Origin: CAZPNX01 sp964518765
GTDB taxonomy: Bacteria > Edwardsbacteria > AC1 > EtOH8
Length of the DNA: 14,926 bases
Direction: 5' to 3'
NCBI GenBank assembly: GCA_964518765.1
Contig: CAZFJC010000035.1
Coordinates: 1-14,926, forward strand
In this document: positions 1-7,530 of the stretch, piece after piece
Numbering within the stretch: the stretch's first letter is position 1
Layout of the letters: each line of letters begins with the position of its first letter
Made by a program: the position numbers and the translations under genes
The notes under the pieces: generated by a model
What the model was told of the DNA's origin: nothing
Database searches by the model: none
The model's input: the letters and a program-made list of their open reading frames with translations, nothing else

Positions 1-12
1 ACAGAAGTCTCG

Positions 13-51
13 AAAATCGCCATTTTTTAGTCCGAAACCTTAGGGTATTAC
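13..51 (+). promoter_or_regulatory. Weak promoter/leader signals before mfd
   Basis: The short stretch before mfd is AT-rich. A small AAAAT-CGCC-ATTTT hairpin (13-26) runs into extra T residues and might be the tail of an upstream terminator. A poor promoter match is TTTTTA (24-29), 16 bp, TATTAC (46-51), only 15 bases before the mfd start. Neither is strong, and the upstream gene lies outside the window, so this is only a candidate. Confidence 0.2.
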
Positions 52-66
52 CTTTAAAAATAGAGC

Positions 67-3000
67 ATGCTTTGGAATAAAATTGGCCCGACAATCGAAG
101 TCATTCCATCCGTCGTCAAGCTAGGCCGGCTGACAGGAGATGGGTCGCGCCGGATCGGCATCATCCATGCCTGCGAAAGCGGCAAGGCCCTGGCGGTGGC
201 AGCGATGTTTCGGCAGCGGCCTGCGACCGTCCTTTGGCTGGTGCCGGCGCCGGAGGAGGCGGAGAGGCAGAGGGACAATCTGGCCTCCCTGCTGGGCGAG
301 GAGGCGGTAGGCCACTGGGCCTGCTGGGAGATAATGCCGGGCGAGGAGCGGGAGCCGGACGCGGAGCTGGTGGGCAGCCGCATGGAATGCCTTCAGGCGT
401 TGGCCTCCGGACGGCCCACCATCGTGGTGGCCTCGGCCCGGGCCCTGCTCCAGAAGACGGTCTCCAGCCGGGAGCTGGCCAGGCTGACGGTCAAATTGGC
501 CACGGGATTAAAACTGGACCGGGAGCAACTGGCCTCGCTGCTGGTGGAATCGGGCTACGAGAGGCAGCCCACGGTCTCGGGCACCGGCGAGTTCGCCATG
601 CGCGGCGGAATAGTGGACATCGCCGGCTTCGGGCCGCCCGAGCCGGTGCGCCTGGAGCTGGACGAGAACGGCCGGATAGCCTCGCTGCGGCATTTCGACC
701 TCTCCGACCAGCGCTCCACCATCCGGCTGGAATCCGCCTATCTACTGCCGGTCAGGGAGCAGGGCGGCGGCCGGGTGACGTTGACGGCCCATCTGCCGGA
801 GGGCAGCTTGGTGGTTTGGGACGAGCCGGGCGAGCTGCTAGCCGCCTTCGAGGAAGTAGCCGAGGAGCTGGAGAGTTTCGGCCATGACCCTAGGTTCGCT
901 GCCCTGGCCGATGTCAGGCCGGGCTTGGAGCAGGGTGGGTTGGCGCTGATGACCTCCGGGGCCGGCTTCGGGGTGGCCGACCTTCCCCAGCCCGAGGAGA
1001 CGGTCAGCCTCGGCATCCAGCCGGTGGAGCCGTTTTTGTCGAACCTCAAGCTCTTCCGTGAAAAATTGGATAGGCTGTCGGCCGGGGGTGGCAGGTGCCT
1101 GGTGCTGACCGATACCGCCGGCCAGACCGAGAGGATGCGCGAGATCCTGGACGAATGGGGGATGGCGGGGAGGGTGGAGCTGGAGCCGTCGGGCCTGCAC
1201 TGCGGATTCTACTGGCCCGAGGCCGGGCTGTGGGCGGCCACCGAGCGCGAGATCTTCGCCCGGGAGCGGCGGCGCCGTTCCCGCCGCTTCCAAAGGGGGG
1301 GCAGCGCCATCCGCTCCTTGGACCAGCTCAAAGCCGGAGACTTCATGGTCCACGTAGACCATGGCATCTGCCGCTACCAGGGCCTAGTCCAGGTCGACAT
1401 GGGGGGCCAGCAGACCGAGTGCCTGCTGTTGGTCTTCCGCGACGGCGACAAGCTGTACGTCCCCATCGACCAGATGAAGCGGGTGCAGCGCTTCTCCTCG
1501 GAGGAGGGCTACCAGCCGGCGCTCTCTAAGCTGGGATCGGCCCAGTGGGAGGAGACCAAGTCCCGGGTGAAGAGGGCGGCCAGGGACATGGCCCAGGAGC
1601 TGCTGGCCCTCTACGCCAGGAGGAAATCTGAGCCGGGAAGGGCCTTCGGACCGGATACGGCCTGGCAGAAGGAGCTGGAGGCGGCCTTTCCCTACCAGGA
1701 GACTGAAGATCAGCTTCGGGCCATCGCCGAGGTCAAAGCCGACATGGAGTCGCCCCGCCCCATGGATCGCCTGTTATGCGGAGATGTGGGCTACGGCAAG
1801 ACCGAGGTCGCAGTGCGGGCCGCCTTCAAGGCGGTGATGGACGGAGTCCAGGTGGCGGTGCTAGCGCCGACCACGGTGTTGGCCGAGCAGCATTTCCTCA
1901 CCTTCAAGGAGCGGATGGCCGACTTCCCGGTGCGCATCGAGATGATGTCGCGCTTTCGCAAGCCTTCGGAGCAGAAGGCGGTGGCCAGAGCGGCGGCCGA
2001 GGGCGAGGTGGACATACTCATCGGCACCCACCGCCTGCTACAGCAGGATGTCCGATTCAACAAGCTGGGCCTGCTGGTGGTGGATGAGGAGCAGCGCTTC
2101 GGGGTGGGGCACAAGGAGAGAATCAAGAAGCGGTGCGCCTCGGTGGATGTGCTGACCATGACCGCCACCCCCATCCCCCGCACCCTGCATATGTCGCTTC
2201 TGGGGGTGCGCGACGTCTCCAATATCGAGACACCGCCCAAGGACCGGCTGGCAGTGCTGACCGAGGTGCTGCCCTGGGACGAGAGGAAGATCCAGGAGGC
2301 GGTGCTGAGAGAGCTGGAGCGCGGCGGCCAGGTCTTCTTCCTGCACAATCGGGTGCAGTCCATCAACGCCATGGCCGCCATGCTGCAGAGGCTTCTGCCC
2401 GGGGTGGAGATGGTAGTCGCCCACGGCCAGATGCAGCCCCGGGAGCTGGAGCGGGCCATGCTGGCCTTCAACTCGCGGCGTTATGATCTGCTGCTGGCTA
2501 CCACCATTATCGAGTCCGGCCTGGATATGCCCAACGTCAACACCATCATCATCAACCGAGCCGACCGCTTCGGGCTGGCCCAGCTATACCAGCTGCGGGG
2601 CCGGGTGGGCCGCTCCAACCGCCGGGCCTACGCCTACCTAATGGTGCCCAAGGGCGGCCGGGTGAACGACACCGCCCGCAAGAGGCTGCGTATCATCGAG
2701 GAGCTCTCCGAACTGGGATCGGGCTACCAGCTGGCCTTGAGGGACCTGGAGATCCGGGGGGCCGGGAACCTTCTGGGCCGGGAGCAGCACGGGCACATGA
2801 TGTCGGTGGGCTTCGAGCTTTACTGCCAGCTGCTGGAGGAGGCGGTGCGCGAGCTGAAGGGTCTGACCCCCATCCCGCAGATGGACGTCAGGATAGAGAC
2901 TGACCGCCAGGCGGTGATCCCGGCCGAATACATAGAGGAGGGCGATGAGCGCATTGGGTTCTACCGAAGGCTGAACCGAGCCGAGGATCCCAAAACCGTC

Positions 3001-3312
3001 GAGGCCCTGGCCGAGGAGCTGCGGGACCGCTTCGGGCCGCCACCCGAGCCGACCATAAGGCTTCTGGACGTGGCCAGGCTGAGGCTGGCGGCCGCCAGGC
3101 TGGGGGCGGACCGGCTGGCCTGGCGGGGCTCCAGCCTGGTGATGGTATGGCCCGAGGGGAGAGATCCGTCGCGGCAGGTGCTGGAGCACCTGGTGGGGGC
3201 GGTGGCCCTGCCCATCGAGTTCGTTGGGGGCAAGCGCTTTTCGGCCATGATATCCCTGGGGAGGGATTTTTCGGCGGCCGGGCTGGCGGCGGCCATCTGG
3301 GGAAAAGGCTGA
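67..3312 (+). CDS. mfd: Transcription-repair coupling factor Mfd
   Basis: Mfd is a cytoplasmic DNA translocase that pushes stalled RNA polymerase off lesions and recruits UvrA for nucleotide excision repair. The 1081-residue product shows the full order: a UvrB-like N-terminal part (RGGIVDI motif near residues 178-184), an RNA-polymerase-interacting domain (about 421-500, starting LKAGDF with HVDHGICRY), a superfamily 2 helicase core with Walker A GDVGYGKT (572-579), DEEQ box (673-676) and TATPIPRT (699-706), a second RecA-like lobe with the LRGRVGRS motif, and a C-terminal TRCF domain from about residue 940 (RIET, GFYRRL). It is about 70 residues shorter than E. coli Mfd (1148), mostly at the N-terminus. 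The ATG at 67 has no clear Shine-Dalgarno sequence; a start further upstream cannot be excluded only because little upstream sequence is present. The next gene starts 116 bp downstream from its own promoter, so mfd is probably a separate unit. Confidence 0.97.
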   Translation: MLWNKIGPTIEVIPSVVKLGRLTGDGSRRIGIIHACESGKALAVAAMFRQRPATVLWLVPAPEEAERQRDNLASLLGEEAVGHWACWEIMPGEEREPDAELVGSRMECLQALASGRPTIVVASARALLQKTVSSRELARLTVKLATGLKLDREQLASLLVESGYERQPTVSGTGEFAMRGGIVDIAGFGPPEPVRLELDENGRIASLRHFDLSDQRSTIRLESAYLLPVREQGGGRVTLTAHLPEGSLVVWDEPGELLAAFEEVAEELESFGHDPRFAALADVRPGLEQGGLALMTSGAGFGVADLPQPEETVSLGIQPVEPFLSNLKLFREKLDRLSAGGGRCLVLTDTAGQTERMREILDEWGMAGRVELEPSGLHCGFYWPEAGLWAATEREIFARERRRRSRRFQRGGSAIRSLDQLKAGDFMVHVDHGICRYQGLVQVDMGGQQTECLLLVFRDGDKLYVPIDQMKRVQRFSSEEGYQPALSKLGSAQWEETKSRVKRAARDMAQELLALYARRKSEPGRAFGPDTAWQKELEAAFPYQETEDQLRAIAEVKADMESPRPMDRLLCGDVGYGKTEVAVRAAFKAVMDGVQVAVLAPTTVLAEQHFLTFKERMADFPVRIEMMSRFRKPSEQKAVARAAAEGEVDILIGTHRLLQQDVRFNKLGLLVVDEEQRFGVGHKERIKKRCASVDVLTMTATPIPRTLHMSLLGVRDVSNIETPPKDRLAVLTEVLPWDERKIQEAVLRELERGGQVFFLHNRVQSINAMAAMLQRLLPGVEMVVAHGQMQPRELERAMLAFNSRRYDLLLATTIIESGLDMPNVNTIIINRADRFGLAQLYQLRGRVGRSNRRAYAYLMVPKGGRVNDTARKRLRIIEELSELGSGYQLALRDLEIRGAGNLLGREQHGHMMSVGFELYCQLLEEAVRELKGLTPIPQMDVRIETDRQAVIPAEYIEEGDERIGFYRRLNRAEDPKTVEALAEELRDRFGPPPEPTIRLLDVARLRLAAARLGADRLAWRGSSLVMVWPEGRDPSRQVLEHLVGAVALPIEFVGGKRFSAMISLGRDFSAAGLAAAIWGKG

Positions 3313-3322
3313 CTTTTTAGGG

Positions 3323-3351
3323 TTGACAAAATCCGTTTCTGTGGCTATATT
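3323..3351 (+). promoter_or_regulatory. Sigma70-type promoter of mcsA-mcsB-clpC
   Basis: TTGACA (3323-3328) is separated by exactly 17 bases from TATATT (3346-3351). This is a perfect -35, a near-perfect -10 and optimal spacing, lying in the only AT-rich gap between mfd and mcsA. Transcription would start near 3358, giving a leader of about 70 nt. It begins 10 bp after the mfd stop codon. Confidence 0.8.
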
Positions 3352-3369
3352 TATCATAGAAATGATAAA
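3350..3369. promoter_or_regulatory. Palindromic operator candidate over the transcription start
   Basis: TTTATCAT (3350-3357) and ATGATAAA (3362-3369) are perfect inverted copies around a 4-base AGAA spacer. The palindrome begins at the last bases of the -10 box and covers the predicted start site, where a bound dimeric repressor would block transcription. It does not match the tandem heptamer (GGTCAAA type) bound by CtsR or the CIRCE element (TTAGCACTC-N9-GAGTGCTAA) bound by HrcA. The regulator is unknown, and none is encoded in the window. Confidence 0.55.
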
Positions 3370-3409
3370 ATTAAGCTGATATCTCAAGGATCATTCGATT
3401 TCCTTAATT
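3369..3409 (+). repeat. Inverted repeat in the mcsA leader
   Basis: AATTAAG (3369-3375) and CTTAATT (3403-3409) are perfect inverted copies 27 bases apart within the predicted leader. A purine-rich AAGGA (3386-3390) and its complement TCCTT (3401-3405) lie inside, so two alternative pairings compete. The stems are AU-rich and weak. It could be a leader structure affecting translation of mcsA, which has no SD, or chance in AT-rich DNA. Confidence 0.3.
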
Positions 3410-3428
3410 GTATGAATAATTTACCTGT

Positions 3429-3944
3429 ATGCTTTGCGACCAGTGCCGAAAGAACGAGGCGGTGATGCACTACACGGTGGTGCGCGACGGAAAAACCGAG
3501 GAGCACCATCTGTGCGCCGACTGCGCCTCGGACAAGGGCCTGGCTGGCCAGCTAGGAGAGGCCATATCCTCGCTGGGTTTCCTACTGGAGGATGTGTTCA
3601 GGAATGCGGCCGGGGACAGTGCCGGTTTGGATCAGTCATGTCCGGCATGCGGTCTCAAACTCTCGCAGTTCAGGCAGACCGGGCGTTTGGGGTGCGGCCG
3701 GTGCTATCAAGCCTTCGCCCCGCTGGTACGACGGGTGGTCCGCCAACTTCACGGCAATGTCAGGCACCTGGGCAAAACCCGCGAGGTTCTGGCCGGCATG
3801 GCAGCGGGGTCCGGCGTCGGGGGGTTAGAGGATCTCAGGGCCAGGCTGGCGGAGGCGGTGAGGAAGGAGGAGTTCGAACAGGCGGCTGCGTTGCGCGATC
3901 GCATCAGGCAGCTGGAATCGGGAGGAGATGGGACTGCCGCTTGA
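3429..3944 (+). CDS. mcsA: McsA: zinc-finger/UVR activator of McsB kinase
   Basis: McsA activates the protein-arginine kinase McsB and helps target clients to ClpC. This 171-residue protein has the family layout: four CxxC pairs (C3/C6, C29/C32, C71/C74, C89/C92) fit to bind zinc, then a C-terminal UVR motif (about 134-163, RARLAEAVRKEEFEQAAALR) like the UVR element of ClpC and UvrB. Length is close to Firmicute McsA. The ATG at 3429 is the only usable start because the frame has a TAA at 3417-3419; no SD precedes it. Its 3' end overlaps mcsB by 17 bp, implying coupled translation. It is the first gene of the operon driven by the promoter at 3323-3351. In Firmicutes a ctsR gene normally precedes it; here there is none. 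Confidence 0.9.
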   Translation: MLCDQCRKNEAVMHYTVVRDGKTEEHHLCADCASDKGLAGQLGEAISSLGFLLEDVFRNAAGDSAGLDQSCPACGLKLSQFRQTGRLGCGRCYQAFAPLVRRVVRQLHGNVRHLGKTREVLAGMAAGSGVGGLEDLRARLAEAVRKEEFEQAAALRDRIRQLESGGDGTAA

Positions 3945-5001
3945 CGGGGTTAGGGAGCTGGCGGAGCAGCCGGCCGAATGGCTGACCGGCAGGGGGCAGC
4001 ATGCCGATGTTATCATCTGCAGCCGGGTGAGGCTGGCCAGAAACCTAGAGAACAAGAGCTTCCCCCAAGCGGCGGGTGCGGAACTAAAGGCGGAGATCAT
4101 GTCGGCCATCAAGCCGGCGGCCCAGGAAACGAATTACTTTCGGGGGTCGGCCTTCTTCTCCTGCCAGGACCTGAGCGTCCTGGGCAAGCAGGCGCTGGTG
4201 GAGAGGAGGATGGCCAGCCCTGACCTAGCCCTGATGGGGGCGGGCTCGGGGGTGATGATCTCTCCAGAGCAGTCGCTGTCGCTTATGATCAATGAGGAGG
4301 ACCACGTCAGGCTGCAGGCCGTCTTTTCCGGATTGGAGCTGCTGGAGGCCTTTCGGGTGGCCGACCAGATTGACGATCAGATGCAGCAGAAGCTAACGTT
4401 CGCCTTTTCCGACGAATGGGGCTTCCTGACCGCCTGCCCCACCAATTTGGGCACCGGACTGCGTGCCTCGATGCTGGCCCACCTTCCGGCCCTGGTTCTC
4501 ACCCGCGGCATTGAACAGGCGCTGAAGGCGGTGGGCCAGGCGGGGATGATGGTTCGAGGCCTGTACGGCGAGAACAGCGAGGTCTCCGGGCATCTCTTTC
4601 AGATCTCCAACCGGAGCTCGCTGGGCAGCACCGAGCTGGAGATTATCGAAAGCGTGGAGAGGGCCGGGCGGCACCTACTGGAGAGCGAGGCCAAGGCCAG
4701 GGAGATGCTGATGGAGCAGGCCAGGCACGAGACCGAGGACAAGGTCTGGCGGGCCTGGGGCATCCTCACCTGCGCCCGGGCGCTGACCTCTCAGGAGTTC
4801 CTAAACCTATCGTCGGCCGTCAGGATGGGGATGTCAATGGGACTGATAGCCACTCCGGGCCTGGAGGCCCTGAACCAACTGCTAGTGCTAACGCAGCCGG
4901 CCCACCTCCAGCTGCACTGCGACCGGGCCATGGAGCCCAGGGAGCGGGACGTCGAGCGGGCCGGTTTGGTGCGCGCCCGGCTGCAGGAAAGGAAGAGATG
5001 A
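3928..5001 (+). CDS. mcsB: McsB: protein arginine kinase
   Basis: McsB is a phosphagen-kinase-fold enzyme that phosphorylates arginine side chains of proteins, marking them for ClpC-ClpP degradation. In the 357-residue product I see the nucleotide-binding SRVRLARN (32-39), NEEDH loop (122-126) with the family's conserved acidic residues, the catalytic-cysteine block TACPTNLGTGLRA with C170, and the GENSE segment (214-218). The C-terminal RDVERA (340-345) matches the RDxxRA phosphoarginine-sensing motif that separates true McsB from metabolic arginine/creatine kinases. The key residues appear intact, so it should be active. ATG 3928 follows GGAGGAG (3921-3927) very closely and overlaps the end of mcsA; the N-terminal length before SRVRLARN fits the family. 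Its stop overlaps the clpC start (ATGA), so the two are translationally coupled. Confidence 0.95.
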   Translation: MGLPLDGVRELAEQPAEWLTGRGQHADVIICSRVRLARNLENKSFPQAAGAELKAEIMSAIKPAAQETNYFRGSAFFSCQDLSVLGKQALVERRMASPDLALMGAGSGVMISPEQSLSLMINEEDHVRLQAVFSGLELLEAFRVADQIDDQMQQKLTFAFSDEWGFLTACPTNLGTGLRASMLAHLPALVLTRGIEQALKAVGQAGMMVRGLYGENSEVSGHLFQISNRSSLGSTELEIIESVERAGRHLLESEAKAREMLMEQARHETEDKVWRAWGILTCARALTSQEFLNLSSAVRMGMSMGLIATPGLEALNQLLVLTQPAHLQLHCDRAMEPRERDVERAGLVRARLQERKR

Positions 5002-7454
5002 AGGACAACCGTTTCACCGAGAGAACCAAGAGGGTGCTGTTCCTAGCTCGGGAGGAAGCCCGTCGGCTGCAGCACGATTACGTGGGCACCGAGCACATAC
5101 TGCTGGCTCTGCTGCGCGAGGGCGAGGGGGTGGCCGCAGCGGTGCTTTTGAACCTGGGGGTGAACTCGGAACAGCTCAAGCGGCGGATCGAGGAGCTAAT
5201 CCCGCGGGGCGGCGGCACACTGCTGATGGGCGAGATGCCCTTTAACCTCTCGGCCCGCCGGGCCATGGAGCACGCGGTGGAGGAGGCCCGCAGCCTGCAG
5301 CACAACTACGTGGGCACCGAGCATTTGCTGTTGGGCATCATGGACGAGCCGGAGGGCATCGCCGCCAAAGCCCTGGCCTCGCTGGGGGTGGACGGGGATA
5401 TGGTTCGTTCCGAGGTGATCCACCTTCTGACCTCGGAGCCAGGCGGTCTGCCCAAGGCTGGTCAGGAGGGACAGAGCAAGACGCCGGCCTTAGACTATTT
5501 CTGCCGTGATCTCTCCCAGCTGGCCCGCGAGGGAAAACTGGACCCGGTGATCGGAAGGGCCAAGGAGATCGAGCGGGTCATTCAGATACTGTCGCGGCGC
5601 AAGAAGAACAACCCCCTGCTTATCGGGGAGGCCGGGGTGGGCAAGACCGCCATCGTCGAGGGTTTGGCGCAGAACATCGTGGCCGGCACGGTGCCCGAGC
5701 AGATAGCCGGCAAGAGGGTGCTGGCCCTGGACCTGGCGGCGGTGGTGGCTGGCACTAAATACCGGGGGCAGTTCGAGGAGAGGATGAAGGCGGTCATCAA
5801 CGAGCTGCGCCAAGCCAGCGACGCCATCCTATTCTTGGATGAGCTTCACACCATTGTCGGGGCCGGCGGGGCCGAGGGCGCCCTGGACGCCTCAAACATG
5901 CTGAAGCCGGCCCTGGCCCGCGGCGAGCTACAGTGCGTCGGGGCCACCACCCTGGACGAGTACCGCAAGCACATTGAGAAGGACGGGGCGCTGGAACGCC
6001 GCTTCCAGAGCATCATGGTTGAGCCGCCCTCGGCCGAGGAGACGGTGCGGATACTGGAGGGACTCAAGCCCCGCTACGAGGAACATCATAAAGTGAAATA
6101 TACCGATCAGGCGATCGAGGCCGCCGTCAGGATGTCGGACCGCTATATCCAGGAGCGTTTCCTGCCGGACAAAGCCATCGACGTCCTGGACGAGGCAGGC
6201 TCCCGGGCCAGGCTGGGGACCTCCGAACCGCCCTCCGAGATCAGGACCCTGGAGTCCGAGCTCAAGGAGATCACCCGCTGCAAGGTGGAGGCGGTCAAGA
6301 AGCAGGACTACGAGGGGGCGGCCCGGCTACGGGACCAGGAGCGGACCAAGAAGCGCGAGATAGAGCGCTTTCGCGAGGCCTGGCGCAAGAGCCGGGATCA
6401 GGTGAGGGTGTCCATCGGCGAGGAGGACATCGCCTACGTGGTCTCCCGGTGGACCGGCATTCCGGTGGCTAGGCTGGAGGAGGGGGAGACCCAGCGTCTG
6501 CTGAGGATGGAGGACGAGCTGAGAAAGCGGGTGGTGGGACAGGACGAAGCGCTGTCGGCCATCTCCCGGGCGGTGCGTCGCACCCGGGCCGGCATCAGGG
6601 ACGCCCGGCGGCCCATGGGCTCCTTCATCTTTCTGGGCCCGACCGGAGTCGGCAAGACCGAGCTGGCCCGCACTCTGGCCGCCTTCCTCTTCGGCGACGA
6701 GAATGCGCTGATACGGGTGGACATGTCGGAGTACATGGAGAAGTTCGCCGTCTCCCGGATGGTGGGGGCGCCGCCGGGCTACGTGGGATACGAGGAGGGC
6801 GGACAGCTGACCGAGAAGGTGAGACGCAAGCCCTACTCGGTGGTGTTGCTGGACGAGATCGAAAAGGCCCATCCCGACGTCTTCAACATACTGCTCCAGG
6901 TGCTGGAGGACGGCCACCTGACGGACGCCTACGGCCGCAAGGTCAGCTTTAAGAACACGGTGCTGATCATGACATCGAATCTGGGGGCCAGGGAGATAAA
7001 GAAGGGGGTCAGCCTGGGATTCCAGCAGAGCGATAAACTGCTGGAGTTCGATCACATGAAGGATAAGGTGATGTCCGAGCTCAAGCGGACATTCAACCCC
7101 GAGTTTCTCAACCGGGTGGACGAGGCCGTGGTCTTCAGGCCGCTGGGCCGGCCCGAGATGGGGCAAATCGTAGAGATCCTTATCAGGCAGCTGGACGCCA
7201 GGCTGGCCGAACGCTGCATCGGCATCAAGCTCAGCGACGAGGCCAAGGAGCTGCTCATCGACCGCGGCTTCGATCCGGCCTACGGAGCCAGACCGCTTAA
7301 GCGTACCCTGCAGCGGATGGTCGAAGACCCCCTGTCCGAGGAGATACTCAAGGGAGTGGTCAAGGACGGTGACTTGGTGGAGATAAAAAGATCGGGCGAG
7401 GATCTGGCCTTCAAGCCGGCCAAGCCCAAGGCCAGGTCGAGCAGCAAGAAATAA
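4998..7454 (+). CDS. clpC: ClpC-type AAA+ unfoldase (Hsp100)
   Basis: ClpC unfolds marked proteins and feeds them into the ClpP peptidase chamber in the cytoplasm. The 818-residue protein has an N-terminal domain with two Clp_N repeats (about 3-75 and 80-145, each with the YVGTEH motif), first AAA module with Walker A GEAGVGKT (210-217) and Walker B FLDELH, pore loop KYRGQ, a middle region with a UVR motif (about 429-460) diagnostic of ClpC over ClpA or ClpB, and a second AAA module with Walker A GPTGVGKT (547-554), Walker B LLDEIEKAH and pore loop GYVGYEEGG. SLGF (672-675) sits where B. subtilis ClpC has its VGF ClpP-docking loop, so a ClpP partner is expected, but clpP is not in this window. 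ATG 4998 has AAAGGAAGAG upstream and overlaps the mcsB stop by 4 bp. Confidence 0.97.
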   Translation: MKDNRFTERTKRVLFLAREEARRLQHDYVGTEHILLALLREGEGVAAAVLLNLGVNSEQLKRRIEELIPRGGGTLLMGEMPFNLSARRAMEHAVEEARSLQHNYVGTEHLLLGIMDEPEGIAAKALASLGVDGDMVRSEVIHLLTSEPGGLPKAGQEGQSKTPALDYFCRDLSQLAREGKLDPVIGRAKEIERVIQILSRRKKNNPLLIGEAGVGKTAIVEGLAQNIVAGTVPEQIAGKRVLALDLAAVVAGTKYRGQFEERMKAVINELRQASDAILFLDELHTIVGAGGAEGALDASNMLKPALARGELQCVGATTLDEYRKHIEKDGALERRFQSIMVEPPSAEETVRILEGLKPRYEEHHKVKYTDQAIEAAVRMSDRYIQERFLPDKAIDVLDEAGSRARLGTSEPPSEIRTLESELKEITRCKVEAVKKQDYEGAARLRDQERTKKREIERFREAWRKSRDQVRVSIGEEDIAYVVSRWTGIPVARLEEGETQRLLRMEDELRKRVVGQDEALSAISRAVRRTRAGIRDARRPMGSFIFLGPTGVGKTELARTLAAFLFGDENALIRVDMSEYMEKFAVSRMVGAPPGYVGYEEGGQLTEKVRRKPYSVVLLDEIEKAHPDVFNILLQVLEDGHLTDAYGRKVSFKNTVLIMTSNLGAREIKKGVSLGFQQSDKLLEFDHMKDKVMSELKRTFNPEFLNRVDEAVVFRPLGRPEMGQIVEILIRQLDARLAERCIGIKLSDEAKELLIDRGFDPAYGARPLKRTLQRMVEDPLSEEILKGVVKDGDLVEIKRSGEDLAFKPAKPKARSSSKK

Positions 7455-7460
7455 CATGTC

Positions 7461-7484
7461 GGGGCGCACCGGAACGGGCGCCCC
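7461..7484 (+). terminator. Hairpin after clpC (terminator-like)
   Basis: GGGGCGC (7461-7467) pairs with GCGCCCC (7478-7484), and inside, CCG (7469-7471) pairs with CGG (7475-7477) around a GAA triloop, leaving one bulged A (7468). This gives a very stable 10-bp GC stem just 6 bp after the clpC stop. The following bases (TGCTTGTTG) are only modestly T-rich, so termination may be partial, with read-through into the TPR genes. Confidence 0.55.
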
Positions 7485-7530
7485 TGCTTGTTGATAGGGT
7501 CATCGTGCCAGCGGCATGCGCAGGGGCCAG

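Noticed and set aside
1791..2471. Antisense frame of 226 codons opposite mfd helicase motifs
   Set aside because: Ser/Arg/Thr-rich shadow translation opposite a strongly conserved region.
3303..3317. AAAAG-CTTTT hairpin as terminator of mfd
   Set aside because: Only five mostly A-T pairs overlapping the stop codon; too weak to call.
3313..3428. CtsR or HrcA (CIRCE) operator before mcsA
   Set aside because: Neither the tandem GGTCAAA-type heptamers nor TTAGCACTC-N9-GAGTGCTAA is present; the palindrome there is of another sequence.
3412..3465. 17-codon frame from ATG 3412 overlapping the mcsA start, as a leader peptide
   Set aside because: No SD and no codon pattern of an attenuator; probably chance.
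6327..7469. Long antisense open frame (380 codons) opposite clpC
   Set aside because: It mirrors a fully conserved ClpC sequence; in GC-rich DNA the opposite strand is often open. The translation has no recognisable motif and is rich in Leu/His/Pro/Gln as expected for a shadow.
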